Assembly: GCF_020026915.1 (NCBI RefSeq)
Contig: NZ_JAINUY010000006.1
Span: forward strand, 124,001 to 188,000
DNA length: 64,000 bases
Reading direction: 5' to 3'
From: Flavobacterium potami
GTDB lineage: Bacteria; Bacteroidota; Bacteroidia; Flavobacteriales; Flavobacteriaceae
In this document: piece after piece, positions 53,102-62,264 of the stretch
How the letters are laid out: each line of letters starts with the position of its first letter
Position numbering within the stretch: the stretch's first letter is position 1
Translations under genes and position numbers: made by a program
Notes under the pieces: generated by a model
The model's input: only the letters and a program-made list of their open reading frames with translations
Told to the model about the DNA's origin: nothing
Databases searched by the model: none

Positions 53102-54223
53102 ATGAAGTTCGCGATTATAACCCATGTTGTTCACATACAAAAAGATAACCAGTATTTTGGATATTCTCCTTACGTTCGTGAAATGAATATTTGGCTGAAA
53201 TATGTCGATGAGGTGATTATTGTCGCTCCTTTGTCTTTCAAAGAAAAGGTATCTGAAATTGATAGTTGCTACGATTTTAAAGGTATTGATTTTAGAGCAA
53301 TTCCGAATTTTAATTTAACCAGTTTAGCGAATGTTTTAAGTTCGATATTCAAGTTGCCTTTAATTTTCTGGAAAATATTTTGGACTATCAAAGCAGCGGA
53401 TCATGTTCATTTGCGTTGCCCTGGAAATGTGGGGTTAATTGGGTGTTTAGTTCAGATGTTTTTTCCAAAAAAAATAAAAATAGCAAAATATGCAGGAAAT
53501 TGGGATCCTAAAAGTAAACAGCCATTTACTTATCGTCTTCAAAAATGGATTCTGAACAATACATTTTTAACACGAAATATGCAGGTTTTGGTCTACGGAG
53601 AATGGGAAAATACAACGAAAAATATTAAACCATTTTTTACTGCTTCTTATGCGGAAAAGGATAAATTGCCTATCCAAAAATTAGACATAAGAGAGAAAAT
53701 CAATTTTGTTTTTGTCGGAACTTTATCGCCTGGAAAAAATTCGTTGTATGCCATTCAATTAGTTGAAGATATTCGAAAGCAAGGATATGACAGTTTTTTG
53801 GAATTATACGGAGAAGGACCGGAACGTAAAACTTTAGAGGATTACATCATTGCAAATCAACTTGAAAAATACATTTCGCTAATGGGAAATCAAAATCAGC
53901 AAAAAGTTACTCAAGCCTATCAAAATAGTCATTTTGTAATTCTGCCATCAAAGAGTGAAGGCTGGCCAAAGGCATTGGCAGAAGGAATGTTTTGGGGATG
54001 TATTCCAATTGCAACGGCTATTTCCTGCGTGCCTTTTATGTTGGATTATGGAGAAAGAGGCCTTTTATTGAATAAAGAATTAAAATCTGATAGCCAACAG
54101 CTGAAAGATATTTTAAATAGCACAGAACATTTTAATCTCAAAAGAGAAAAAGCATCAGAGTGGTCAAGAAAATATACTTTAGATACTTTTGAAACAGAAA
54201 TAAAAAAGATGATAAAAGAATAG
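53102..54223 (+). CDS. Family 4 glycosyltransferase
   Basis: GT-B enzyme of 373 residues. HVHLRCPGNVGLIG (101-114) and KYAGNWDPKSKQP (129-141) are N-domain segments, FVGTLSPGKNSLYAI (204-218) starts the donor domain with its phosphate-binding Lys, and E286-x7-E294 lies in SKSEGWPKALAEGMFWG. VYGEW in the middle is a short conserved hinge segment. The beta-propeller gene follows after 7 bp. Confidence 0.83.
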   Translation: MKFAIITHVVHIQKDNQYFGYSPYVREMNIWLKYVDEVIIVAPLSFKEKVSEIDSCYDFKGIDFRAIPNFNLTSLANVLSSIFKLPLIFWKIFWTIKAADHVHLRCPGNVGLIGCLVQMFFPKKIKIAKYAGNWDPKSKQPFTYRLQKWILNNTFLTRNMQVLVYGEWENTTKNIKPFFTASYAEKDKLPIQKLDIREKINFVFVGTLSPGKNSLYAIQLVEDIRKQGYDSFLELYGEGPERKTLEDYIIANQLEKYISLMGNQNQQKVTQAYQNSHFVILPSKSEGWPKALAEGMFWGCIPIATAISCVPFMLDYGERGLLLNKELKSDSQQLKDILNSTEHFNLKREKASEWSRKYTLDTFETEIKKMIKE

Positions 54224-54230
54224 TATTGGT

Positions 54231-55223
54231 ATGAAGAAATATATAATTGGAGCTTTATTTCTAGGAATTTTAACCTTGATTATAATAAATTACAGAACAC
54301 CTTTTTTTGATAGAGATGCAGGTGGTTGGTCAGTAGGTTACGGTGAATCGAATGCATATCCTGAAAATATTAATGTAAAAGAAAATCAAATTTATTCTCT
54401 TGAGAAATTAAAAACTCAGAATGATAGTACAGGTTTTCTCGCGGATCCTTTTTTTGTAAAAGAGAAAGACACATTTTACTTATTTTTTGAGCAGCAAAAA
54501 GCAAAACCAAATGCCGATGTGGGCTTGTTGACTTCTGTAGACGGAAAAAATTATCAATATAGAGGTACAGTATTAACTCAGAAATTCCATTTGTCTTATC
54601 CACAGGTTTTCAAATATAAAAATGACTTTTATATGATTCCAGAATCAAAACAGGCCAATGCTGTTTTGCTGTACAAAGCGAATCATTTTCCTTTTGACTG
54701 GAAAATCTGCGATACTTTAATAAAAAATGTAAGACTTAAAGATCCGTCGATTTATTTGTCAGATTCCTTAAATGTGATGGTGGCATCAGATGATAAATTG
54801 AATATGTATGTCTATCAGGCAGATTCTCTTTTTGGTAAATGGAAATTGCATAAAAAACCAATTGCCTTATTAGGAACCGAGGCAAGAGCAGGTGGACGTT
54901 TTTTTGCAGACAAAAAGGGTTTGATACTGCCTGTACAAAACTGTTCTCACGGATATGGTTATGGCTTGTCTTTGTATCGTTTTCGTTTTAAGGCTGGATC
55001 GTATACTACCGAAAGGATAGCGCCTTTTTTCTTAAAAGCAGAAACAGGAATTAAAGAATTTAACGCTGGAATGCATCAATTCGATATTCAGAAAATAGAT
55101 GACAATCGCTATTATTATGTTTATGATGGTAATAGATTAAATAGCGATGCGAAAAAAGTAAATATCTTTGGACCTTTAAAATGGACTTTTCTTGATTTAA
55201 AAAATTGGATACTAAACCAATGA
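54231..55223 (+). CDS. Membrane-anchored beta-propeller protein, GINT1 N-domain-like
   Basis: Protein of 330 residues. A hydrophobic helix at about 4-20 anchors a domain on the periplasmic side. GFLADPFFVKEKDTFYLFFE (68-87), SYPQVFKYKNDFYMIPES (122-139) and LKDPSIYLSDS are propeller blades. This wording resembles the propeller found N-terminal to plant glucosamine inositolphosphorylceramide transferases and in bacterial polysaccharide loci, related to the GH43/GH32 fold. Function is not established; a glycan-binding or trimming role at the membrane is possible. It overlaps the next GT by ATGA. Confidence 0.68.
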   Translation: MKKYIIGALFLGILTLIIINYRTPFFDRDAGGWSVGYGESNAYPENINVKENQIYSLEKLKTQNDSTGFLADPFFVKEKDTFYLFFEQQKAKPNADVGLLTSVDGKNYQYRGTVLTQKFHLSYPQVFKYKNDFYMIPESKQANAVLLYKANHFPFDWKICDTLIKNVRLKDPSIYLSDSLNVMVASDDKLNMYVYQADSLFGKWKLHKKPIALLGTEARAGGRFFADKKGLILPVQNCSHGYGYGLSLYRFRFKAGSYTTERIAPFFLKAETGIKEFNAGMHQFDIQKIDDNRYYYVYDGNRLNSDAKKVNIFGPLKWTFLDLKNWILNQ

Positions 55224-56293
55224 GAATTATTCAGATTATAGATTCTTTAGATGCCGGCGGTGCAGAACGAATGGCTGTAAATTATGCCAACGCCTTGGTA
55301 GGCGAAATTGATTTTTCAGGATTGGTTGCTACACGTAAAGAAGGCCTTTTGTTGGATCAGATTCATCCATCGGTATCATATTTGTTTTTAAAAAAGAAAA
55401 AAAGAATAGATATTAATGCCATTTTAAGATTAAGAACATATGTTCTGAAAAATAAAGTAACCCATATCCATTCGCATAGTACATCATTTTTTCTGGCATT
55501 TCTATTGAAATTAACCTTGCCTTCGTTAAAAATCATAAGACATGACCATTATGGAAATAATGAATTTTTAGAAAACAGACCACATACTGTTTTAAGGTTT
55601 ACAGCATTTTTCTTTGATGGCGTTATCACCGTAAATCAGAAGCTAAAAAACTGGTCTGAAAAAGTATTGAAATCAAAAAACGTAGTTTATTTCCCGAACT
55701 TTGCAGCTTTGGACTTAGACGTACAAGAAAATACAATTTTAAAAGGTTCTCAGGAAAGAAGAATTGTTTTATTAGCTAATTTAAGACCTCAAAAAGATCA
55801 TTTTTTATTGTTGGAAGTGGCCAGGAAATTAAAGCAATCTCACAGAGAATGGAGTTTTCATCTGGTAGGAAAAGATTTTGACGACGATTATTCCAAAGAG
55901 ATTCAAGCGAATATAAAAAAATACGAATTAGAAAAACAAGTGTTTCTTTATGGTTCTAAGAAAGACGTATCTAATATATTACATCAGGCAGAAATTGCGA
56001 TTTTAACATCTAAATCAGAAGGATTGCCAGTTGCTCTTTTAGAATATGGACAAAATAAAAAAGCAGTAATTGTTACAAATGTTGGAGAAGTGCCGTTTAT
56101 TATTCAAAATGGAATTAATGGCTTTATTGTAGAAAGTTCAAATGTAGAAGCGTTTTATCATGCTGTTGTAACATTTATTGAAAACGCAGAACTTCGAATA
56201 ACCTTGGGAAATAATCTGTTTCAGACCGTTACAGCAAAATTGTCTGAAAAAGCAGTTATTAAAAAATATCTAAATTGGCTGCAAACAAATTAA
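55220..56293 (+). CDS. Family 4 glycosyltransferase
   Basis: GT-B enzyme of 357 residues. IIDSLDAGGAERMAVNYANAL (6-26) is the textbook GT4 N-terminus, IHSHSTSFF (83-91) and ANLRPQKDHFLLLEV (186-200) follow, and E267-x7-E275 lies in SKSEGLPVALLEYGQ. ATG 55220 overlaps the preceding stop and gives the conserved MRIIQIIDSLDAGG start; a TTG five codons upstream is less likely. The ligase/polymerase-like gene follows after 1 bp. Confidence 0.86.
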   Translation: MRIIQIIDSLDAGGAERMAVNYANALVGEIDFSGLVATRKEGLLLDQIHPSVSYLFLKKKKRIDINAILRLRTYVLKNKVTHIHSHSTSFFLAFLLKLTLPSLKIIRHDHYGNNEFLENRPHTVLRFTAFFFDGVITVNQKLKNWSEKVLKSKNVVYFPNFAALDLDVQENTILKGSQERRIVLLANLRPQKDHFLLLEVARKLKQSHREWSFHLVGKDFDDDYSKEIQANIKKYELEKQVFLYGSKKDVSNILHQAEIAILTSKSEGLPVALLEYGQNKKAVIVTNVGEVPFIIQNGINGFIVESSNVEAFYHAVVTFIENAELRITLGNNLFQTVTAKLSEKAVIKKYLNWLQTN

Positions 56294-56294
56294 A

Positions 56295-57635
56295 ATGAAA
56301 AAAGAAGAAGTATCCTATATTTATCTAATCCTCATTCATGCTTTTTTTGCATTACTGATGTATGCGTTGCCATTTACTGCAAAGCTATATACTTTGGGTA
56401 CATTTATTTTTGGTCTTTATTATATAATTAAAACCAAAAATAAAAACAATGAGGTGCTGATTATGTCGGCATATGTTGTCAGTATGGAAGTTTTGGTGAG
56501 AATGACCAACGGAATGATTATCAATGAAATTGGTAAATATTCGGTTTTGATCTATTTGTTCATAGGAATGATATATACTGGGTTTTCAAAAAAGGCATTT
56601 TTATACTGGATCTTTTTACTTTTGCTTGTTCCCAGTATAGTGCTGTCTACTTTTTCTTTAGATTTTGATACAAATATCAGAAAAGCAATTGCTTTCAATA
56701 TCTCTGGACCTGTATGTTTGGGAATTTCAGCAGTTTATTGTTACCAGAGAAAAATATCATTTGACAGGATGAAAGATATTATTACTGCATTTTCTTTGCC
56801 TCTGGTTACAATGGTTATTTATCTTTTCTTGTATACGCCAAGTGTAAAAGATGTTATTACAGGAACGCAATCCAGTTTCGAAACTTCTGGAGGTTTTGGA
56901 CCCAATCAGGTTTCAACTTTATTAGGCCTTGGAATCTTTGTTTTCTTTGTAAAACTGCTTTTTGATTCTAAAAGCAGAATCATGCAATTAATAAATTTCG
57001 GTTTTGTTTTAACCTTTGCTTTTAGAGGAATCGTAACTTTTTCGAGAGGGGGAGTTATTACGGCCGTAGTAATGGTAATTGTCCTCTTGGCGGTAATGTT
57101 TTTTCAAGCTAATTCAAGACTTAGACCGAAAATTGGATTAATTATATTGTTGTCTCTATTGTCTGGTCTGGGAGTTTGGGGTTATAGTTCTCTACAGACC
57201 CGTGGTCTTATCAATAAACGTTATGCAAATGAAGATGCTTTGGGGCGAAAGAAAAAAAGTCAGTTGAGTGGAAGGGAAATACTGATAGAAACAGAATTAA
57301 TGATGTTTGTAGATAATCCAGTTTTTGGAATTGGAGTTGGTAAAAATAAAGAGTTGCGAAGACATGAAACCGGAATTGATTTGCCTACGCATAACGAAAT
57401 AACTCGAATGTTGGCAGAACACGGTTCTTTAGGAGCTATTGGTTTGCTAATTCTTTTTTTTACACCAATGTTTTTATTTTTAAATAATCGTCAAAATATA
57501 TTGGGACTTTCTTTCTTGGTATTTTGGCTCTTGACAATTAATCATGCGGCCATGCGAACCGCTGCGCCGGCATTTGTCTACGCATTATCTTTGCTTTATG
57601 TGCAGATTAAAATTCCGGATGAAACGGAAGTTTAA
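56295..57635 (+). CDS. O-antigen ligase/polymerase-like membrane protein (Wzy_C family)
   Basis: Protein of 446 residues with about twelve helices. TFSRGGVITAVVMVIVLL, the loop containing SGREILIETELMMFVDNPVF and GIGVGKNKELRR, and THNEITRMLAEHGSLGAIGL are the conserved pieces of the Wzy_C/WaaL superfamily; the His in THNE and Arg in FSRGG are usual functional residues. It would either polymerise repeats or ligate glycan to lipid A core or protein in the periplasm. It lies just before the WbaP-type initiator, and a different Wzy-like protein exists at 6.3 kb, so ligation is plausible here. Confidence 0.8.
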   Translation: MKKEEVSYIYLILIHAFFALLMYALPFTAKLYTLGTFIFGLYYIIKTKNKNNEVLIMSAYVVSMEVLVRMTNGMIINEIGKYSVLIYLFIGMIYTGFSKKAFLYWIFLLLLVPSIVLSTFSLDFDTNIRKAIAFNISGPVCLGISAVYCYQRKISFDRMKDIITAFSLPLVTMVIYLFLYTPSVKDVITGTQSSFETSGGFGPNQVSTLLGLGIFVFFVKLLFDSKSRIMQLINFGFVLTFAFRGIVTFSRGGVITAVVMVIVLLAVMFFQANSRLRPKIGLIILLSLLSGLGVWGYSSLQTRGLINKRYANEDALGRKKKSQLSGREILIETELMMFVDNPVFGIGVGKNKELRRHETGIDLPTHNEITRMLAEHGSLGAIGLLILFFTPMFLFLNNRQNILGLSFLVFWLLTINHAAMRTAAPAFVYALSLLYVQIKIPDETEV

Positions 57636-57659
57636 TAGCCTATTTTATTTTTTTTACAA

Positions 57660-57667
57660 TACATTTG
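57660..57667 (+). promoter_or_regulatory. Candidate -7 promoter element before the WbaP-type gene
   Basis: TACATTTG fits the TAnnTTTG consensus exactly and lies 49 bp before the ATG at 57716. The region 17-23 bp upstream is only T-rich, with no clear TTG element, so the assignment is tentative. Confidence 0.32.
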
Positions 57668-57715
57668 TCCAGAATATGATTTAGCCCCAACAAATCAATT
57701 TTAAAAATAGAGTAG

Positions 57716-59110
57716 ATGCCTACAAAGAGAAAAATGCATTTTGAGATTTCAGAGAGGAAAGTTCTTCTTTACCTTTTTGATGCATTATTTGTTTTTGCAG
57801 CCTTGCTTTCTCTAAGCCTTATATTTGACTATCATTATTATGTTTTAGATGATGGAAAATATTTAAAATCTTTTTTATTGATTGCTTACGTGTATATTTT
57901 TGGAAACATCTTCGAAATATACAATCTACAGACGGCAAGCAGTCAGTTCCAGATTCTACGTGGGGTTGTTTTAACATCGATAACCGCTATTACAGTATAT
58001 TTACTGACGCCAATTTTATCGCCCGAACTTCCTAAGCAGCGATTAATTATCATCATTTTCTACTTTTCAATTTTAAGTTCGCTGTTATTATGGCGTTTTT
58101 TCTATGTTTATTTTTTGGCTTCTTATCGATTTGTGCAAAATGTAGTTTTAATTTGCGATCAGAATCAAGTAGAAGAATTGGTTTTAGGACTTGAAAATGT
58201 AGATCCGCATTATAAAATTGTTGGTTTTGTAAACTCCGATTCTGTAACCGATGAAAATTTGGATTTTCATTATGTGAAAGAAATAAAAAAAGAAGATTTA
58301 GAGCATTTTGTAATAACACACAATATCTCTGAAATTGTTATTGCATCGCAAAAAACAGACGGAATTACAGCTGATCTGTATCAGCAACTGCTTCATTTAT
58401 TAGAAAACGGAAATATAATTCGGGAGTATACACAAGTATACGAAAGTAAAACACAACGAATTCCAGTACAGTATATTGGAAGAGATTTTTATAGATTTTT
58501 CCCGTTTAGCCGAAGTAATAATAATAGGTTGTATTTGTTGTTAATCCGTATAATGGAGCTTCTGTTTTCGTTATTCGGACTAATCATTTGCTTCATTTTT
58601 ATTCCGATAATTTCAATCGCAAATACATTTGCTAATAAAGGAAGTCTTTTTTATACGCAGGAAAGAGTAGGTAAAAACGGAGTGGTATTTAAAATTTATA
58701 AGTTTAGAACCATGACGGCGAATTCAGAAACAGATGGTGCTGTTTTTGCAAAGCACGATGATAAAAGAGTTACTCCGTTTGGTAAATTTATGCGAAAATC
58801 AAGAATTGATGAGCTTCCTCAATTTATCAATGTTTTAAAAGGTGATATGGCTGTTATTGGCCCAAGACCTGAGCGTCCTTTTTTTGTTGAAGAAATCGCT
58901 AGTGTTATGCCTTTTTATGAAACTCGTCACGTTATTAAGCCCGGACTAACAGGCTGGGCACAGGTAAATTATTCTTATGGAGAATCGATAGAAGAAAGTT
59001 TGATCAAACTACAATACGATCTTTATTACATTAAACACAGAAGCGTATTTCTGGATTTAAGCATTACTTTTAAAACCATTACGACGGTTTTATTTTATCG
59101 TGGACAATAA
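57716..59110 (+). CDS. WbaP-type polyprenyl glycosylphosphotransferase (initiating transferase)
   Basis: Protein of 464 residues: four hydrophobic helices in 17-135, a nucleotide-binding-like domain about 140-240, a fifth hydrophobic segment at 275-302 and the catalytic domain after it. YTQERVGKNG (313-322), YKFRTM (328-333), RIDELPQ (363-369), GPRPER (382-387) and KPGLTGWAQV (408-417) are all present. It transfers a hexose-1-P or HexNAc-1-P to undecaprenyl phosphate and so starts a glycan. It is the last gene of the locus on this strand and ends 3 bp before the convergent DUF4105 gene. Confidence 0.93.
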   Translation: MPTKRKMHFEISERKVLLYLFDALFVFAALLSLSLIFDYHYYVLDDGKYLKSFLLIAYVYIFGNIFEIYNLQTASSQFQILRGVVLTSITAITVYLLTPILSPELPKQRLIIIIFYFSILSSLLLWRFFYVYFLASYRFVQNVVLICDQNQVEELVLGLENVDPHYKIVGFVNSDSVTDENLDFHYVKEIKKEDLEHFVITHNISEIVIASQKTDGITADLYQQLLHLLENGNIIREYTQVYESKTQRIPVQYIGRDFYRFFPFSRSNNNRLYLLLIRIMELLFSLFGLIICFIFIPIISIANTFANKGSLFYTQERVGKNGVVFKIYKFRTMTANSETDGAVFAKHDDKRVTPFGKFMRKSRIDELPQFINVLKGDMAVIGPRPERPFFVEEIASVMPFYETRHVIKPGLTGWAQVNYSYGESIEESLIKLQYDLYYIKHRSVFLDLSITFKTITTVLFYRGQ

Positions 59111-59113
59111 TTT

Positions 59114-60247
59114 TTAGATTATTGGAATTGGTCTTTTATTACGGATTCCGGTTCTTACTAAAAGTACACCAGTGGTAACAATTAATGGAAGCGTAATAAA
59201 GAAATGTGCTTTGTTAATCAAAAACAAAAAGTAAATCACTAAAAGAACAAAATTGATTAGTGATAATCTGTACGTCCATAATTTGTTTTTGAAAATCGAG
59301 AATAGGACTAAAACCAATAAAAGCGGATTGAAAAGTAATACATTATAATTCATCGCCAATTCATGGTGAAAAGAATAGAATCCCATGATCACGAAAAATA
59401 TTCCAATTAAGGATAGAATTAAAAAGTAGATTTTATCAACCTTTTTGTCTCTTGCAAATATCACAAAAAGCAAAATGAACAAATAAGTATAAATATTATT
59501 CCACCACGATTTTGGAGTTTCTTTGGTGAATTCTAACAGAGTTTTGCTTTTACCCGCTAAAGGCTGGTTTTTAAATGTAGTTTTTTCTAAACTGTTTTTT
59601 AATTCAAAAGGAAGGAAAATCCTTGTTCCCATTTGATCGACTTTAGTTCCAAAGATAATGCTGGTTCCCAATTGATCATAAAAATGACCATCAAAATAAG
59701 GAAACAAAATAGATCGATACGTCTTATCTGTATCTTCTTTTTTTGTGATAACATTTTGACCTAACGATTTATTGATCACATCTACAACCATCGAAGTACA
59801 GTTTTTATCAATAAATTTATAAGTATAATAGCGATCTTCAGATGCTAGAACTGCATTTAGTTCGTCAAAAAGTTTCTGTTTCAAATCTAGAGGAATCAGT
59901 AATTCTTGTTCGAAAATACTTCTTTTCTCATACGTGTATTCATTATAAAAATCGGAGTAAGAATGTACAGTAGCAAAATATTGTAAATCTCCCTTAGCAA
60001 ATTTCATTACGAAATTAGGCGTTCTAAAATCAAAAGTTCCGTAATTGTAAACAACGTCAAAATTGTTTCCCGGATCAGAAACTCTAATTCCGGTATGACC
60101 AAAGTAAGAATAGGTTTCATTGCCAAGTCCGCAAGTAAGAACACTTATTTTAGCATCTTTTGATAAAGGTAAACTTTGGCTAAAACCAATAAAACTAAAT
60201 AAGAAGAATACAGTAAAAAGTGCTTTTTTGAACATGACAGTTTTCAT
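59114..60247 (-). CDS. DUF4105 (Lnb-like) membrane protein
   Basis: Protein of 377 residues. A signal peptide (KKALFTVFFLFSFIGFSQS) is followed by a periplasmic domain with GHTGIRV (His51) and KNCTSMVVDVIN (Cys150), the His/Cys arrangement of papain-like DUF4105 domains, then about five C-terminal helices. The family includes Lnb, the lipoprotein N-acyltransferase described in Bacteroides, so lipoprotein maturation is the likely role. The ATG at 60247 and the one four codons later are both possible starts. It lies 36 bp downstream of the PorV2-like gene, probably in one operon. Confidence 0.8.
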   Translation of the reverse strand: MKTVMFKKALFTVFFLFSFIGFSQSLPLSKDAKISVLTCGLGNETYSYFGHTGIRVSDPGNNFDVVYNYGTFDFRTPNFVMKFAKGDLQYFATVHSYSDFYNEYTYEKRSIFEQELLIPLDLKQKLFDELNAVLASEDRYYTYKFIDKNCTSMVVDVINKSLGQNVITKKEDTDKTYRSILFPYFDGHFYDQLGTSIIFGTKVDQMGTRIFLPFELKNSLEKTTFKNQPLAGKSKTLLEFTKETPKSWWNNIYTYLFILLFVIFARDKKVDKIYFLILSLIGIFFVIMGFYSFHHELAMNYNVLLFNPLLLVLVLFSIFKNKLWTYRLSLINFVLLVIYFLFLINKAHFFITLPLIVTTGVLLVRTGIRNKRPIPII

Positions 60248-60283
60248 GATTTAATTTTTTTAAAGATTTTATGGTTTTATAAT

Positions 60284-61351
60284 TTACCTAAAGATTCCTA
60301 AATCGACTTTTAATGAGAAAATATTAGAATACAATGCTGTACTTTGATTTCCTAAATCGGTCAAGGCATAATCAATCTGAATTCCTTTGTATTTAAAACC
60401 CAAACCAATGTTAGGTTGAAAATTTACTTTTTCGGTATTATCTAATTGCATTACATTTTGAAAGTTTCCTGCTCCAGCTCGTACGAAAACCAAATCGGTA
60501 TAACCAAACTCAAACCCTAGAGCTGGGTCTATACTTACTACTTTTGATGAAATAATATCGTTTGTTTGCTCGAATCGCATGTTTAAATTTGCAGAAGTTA
60601 CAAGACTACATTCGTTGTGAAAATCAAATCTTTTTGAAACTCCTAATTGTGCTTTAGGTAAAGTAATTTCGGTACTTTCTGGTAATTCATTGTTCTCTCC
60701 TGGAATGGCGTTTGCAATTTTTGCATATTCCTCCTCATCAATATTCCAGACATTATAAGTTGTCGTAATGTCTCTAAGCATTAATCCGAACTTCCAGCCG
60801 TTTCTTTCAAACTGAAGTCCGACATCAAATCCAAATCCCCAGGAGTTAGCAAATTTTCCAATTACTCTTCGGATCACTTTGGCGTTTACACCATATTGAA
60901 ATCCGTCAACAGGAAGTTTTCTCGCATAAGAAAATGTAAAACCATAATCGGCTGTAGAGAATAATCGAATTCTGTTATAGTCGATATTTCCTTGGCTGTC
61001 GATTAACTGTGTCGTATCCATGATATCATCCACACCAAAACGAATCATTGAGATTCCCCAAGCACTTCTGTCATCAATCGGACTAGCATAACCGATATAA
61101 TCATATTGTGCAATATTCGCAAAATAACTGGCATGCATCAACGAAATTTGGTGGTCTTCAAGATGCGTTAAACCTGCCGGATTCCAGTAACCAGCATTCA
61201 CATCACTGGTAGAAGCCGTAACAGCGCTGGACATTCCAAGTGCTGCGGCGTCAACTCCAATATTCATAAATTCATTCGAATATTTTCGAACGCTTTGTGC
61301 ATACTGAAGTGTACAATTCCAGAATAATATAAACACTAAAAATTTCTTCAA
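60284..61351 (-). CDS. PorV/PorQ-family outer-membrane protein (PorV2-like)
   Basis: Protein of 355 residues with a short signal peptide (MKKFLVFILFWNCTLQYAQS) and alternating-hydrophobicity strands of a FadL-like beta-barrel. YSNEFMNIGVDAAALGMSSA and AGYWNPAGLTHLEDHQISLM are hallmarks of the PorV family linked to type IX secretion in Bacteroidetes; the last residues end in VDLGIFR, an aromatic barrel-type terminus. It may be a PorV paralogue rather than the main shuttle protein. A TAnnTTTG-type box lies upstream on this strand. Confidence 0.85.
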   Translation of the reverse strand: MKKFLVFILFWNCTLQYAQSVRKYSNEFMNIGVDAAALGMSSAVTASTSDVNAGYWNPAGLTHLEDHQISLMHASYFANIAQYDYIGYASPIDDRSAWGISMIRFGVDDIMDTTQLIDSQGNIDYNRIRLFSTADYGFTFSYARKLPVDGFQYGVNAKVIRRVIGKFANSWGFGFDVGLQFERNGWKFGLMLRDITTTYNVWNIDEEEYAKIANAIPGENNELPESTEITLPKAQLGVSKRFDFHNECSLVTSANLNMRFEQTNDIISSKVVSIDPALGFEFGYTDLVFVRAGAGNFQNVMQLDNTEKVNFQPNIGLGFKYKGIQIDYALTDLGNQSTALYSNIFSLKVDLGIFR

Positions 61352-61392
61352 CGTATATGTTTTAGCAGATCAAGACCTGTTTTAATTTTTAT

Positions 61393-61400
61393 CAAAAATA
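61393..61400 (-). promoter_or_regulatory. Candidate -7 promoter element for the PorV2-like operon
   Basis: On the - strand the sequence reads TATTTTTG, an exact TAnnTTTG match, about 42 bp before the PorV2-like start. I see no matching TTG element at the expected distance, so only half of the promoter is supported. Confidence 0.38.
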
Positions 61401-61485
61401 TAATATTTTAGTCATCTTATAAGTTCCTTTCTTTAAATATTCTAAAAGTAAAGCCTAGAAATAAAAAACTCTTGAAAAAACTCGT

Positions 61486-61513
61486 TTTGCATCGAGTTAT
61501 TATGCTAAATTTG
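61486..61513 (+). promoter_or_regulatory. Candidate promoter for pssA
   Basis: TTTG at 61486-61489 and TAAATTTG at 61506-61513 form a Bacteroidetes-type pair with a 16-bp spacer, slightly short of the usual range. The -7 box is an exact consensus match and lies 28 bp before the ATG at 61542. A perfect AACTCG/CGAGTT inverted repeat (61479-61498) overlaps the -33 element and could be an operator. Confidence 0.5.
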
Positions 61514-61541
61514 TTCTCTGCCATTATCAAAATTTCAAACT

Positions 61542-62255
61542 ATGAATATCAAAAAGCACATTCCAAATCTAATCACATTAATCAATCTTTTTTGTGGTTG
61601 TGTCGCAATTGTTTATGTTTCTCAGAATAACTATTTAATGGCGTTTTACATGGTTTGCTTAGGAATCTTCTTTGATTTCTTCGATGGTTTTTTTGCAAGA
61701 CTATTCAAAGTTTCAAGTCCTTTAGGTTTACAGTTGGATTCTTTGGCAGATATGGTAACAAGTGGCGTAACACCAGGTTACGTAATGTACAGTATGTTTA
61801 ACAACAGTGCACACGAATTCGGAACACATCCAGCAATTCCTTTCTTAGGTTTTATTATTACTTTGGGATCATGCTATCGTTTGGCTAATTTTAATATTGA
61901 TACACGTCAGACAGATTATTTCATTGGATTGCCAACTCCGGCAAATGCATTGTTTATTTTGAGTCTTCCCTTGGTTATTTCATTTTCAGATTCTTTAATG
62001 ATTTTGGAAATTTTGACCAATCAGTGGGTTTTATTGGTAATAACATTATGCAGTGCTTATATTTTGAATGCTGAAATTCCGTTGTTTTCTTTAAAAGTTA
62101 AAAAATTCAACTTGAAAGAAAATGCACTTCAAATTGTGTTTTTAACCATTTCAGTAGTAATGGTTTTATTGCTTCATTACATTGCGATTCCTCTAATTAT
62201 TGCTTTTTATGTCTTATTGTCAATTGTGAATAATCTGTTTTTGAAAAAAAAGTAG
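61542..62255 (+). CDS. pssA: CDP-diacylglycerol-serine O-phosphatidyltransferase
   Basis: Membrane protein of 237 residues. The CDP-alcohol phosphotransferase motif D-G-x2-A-R-x8-G-x3-D-x3-D is complete: D48, G49, A52, R53, G62, D66 and D70. About seven helices surround it, as in phosphatidylserine synthases of subclass II. It makes phosphatidylserine, the precursor of phosphatidylethanolamine, at the inner membrane. The gene has its own promoter-like site and is followed 9 bp later by a GH25 gene. The length matches the family in Bacteroidetes. Confidence 0.92.
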   Translation: MNIKKHIPNLITLINLFCGCVAIVYVSQNNYLMAFYMVCLGIFFDFFDGFFARLFKVSSPLGLQLDSLADMVTSGVTPGYVMYSMFNNSAHEFGTHPAIPFLGFIITLGSCYRLANFNIDTRQTDYFIGLPTPANALFILSLPLVISFSDSLMILEILTNQWVLLVITLCSAYILNAEIPLFSLKVKKFNLKENALQIVFLTISVVMVLLLHYIAIPLIIAFYVLLSIVNNLFLKKK

Positions 62256-62264
62256 TCCTGTTTA

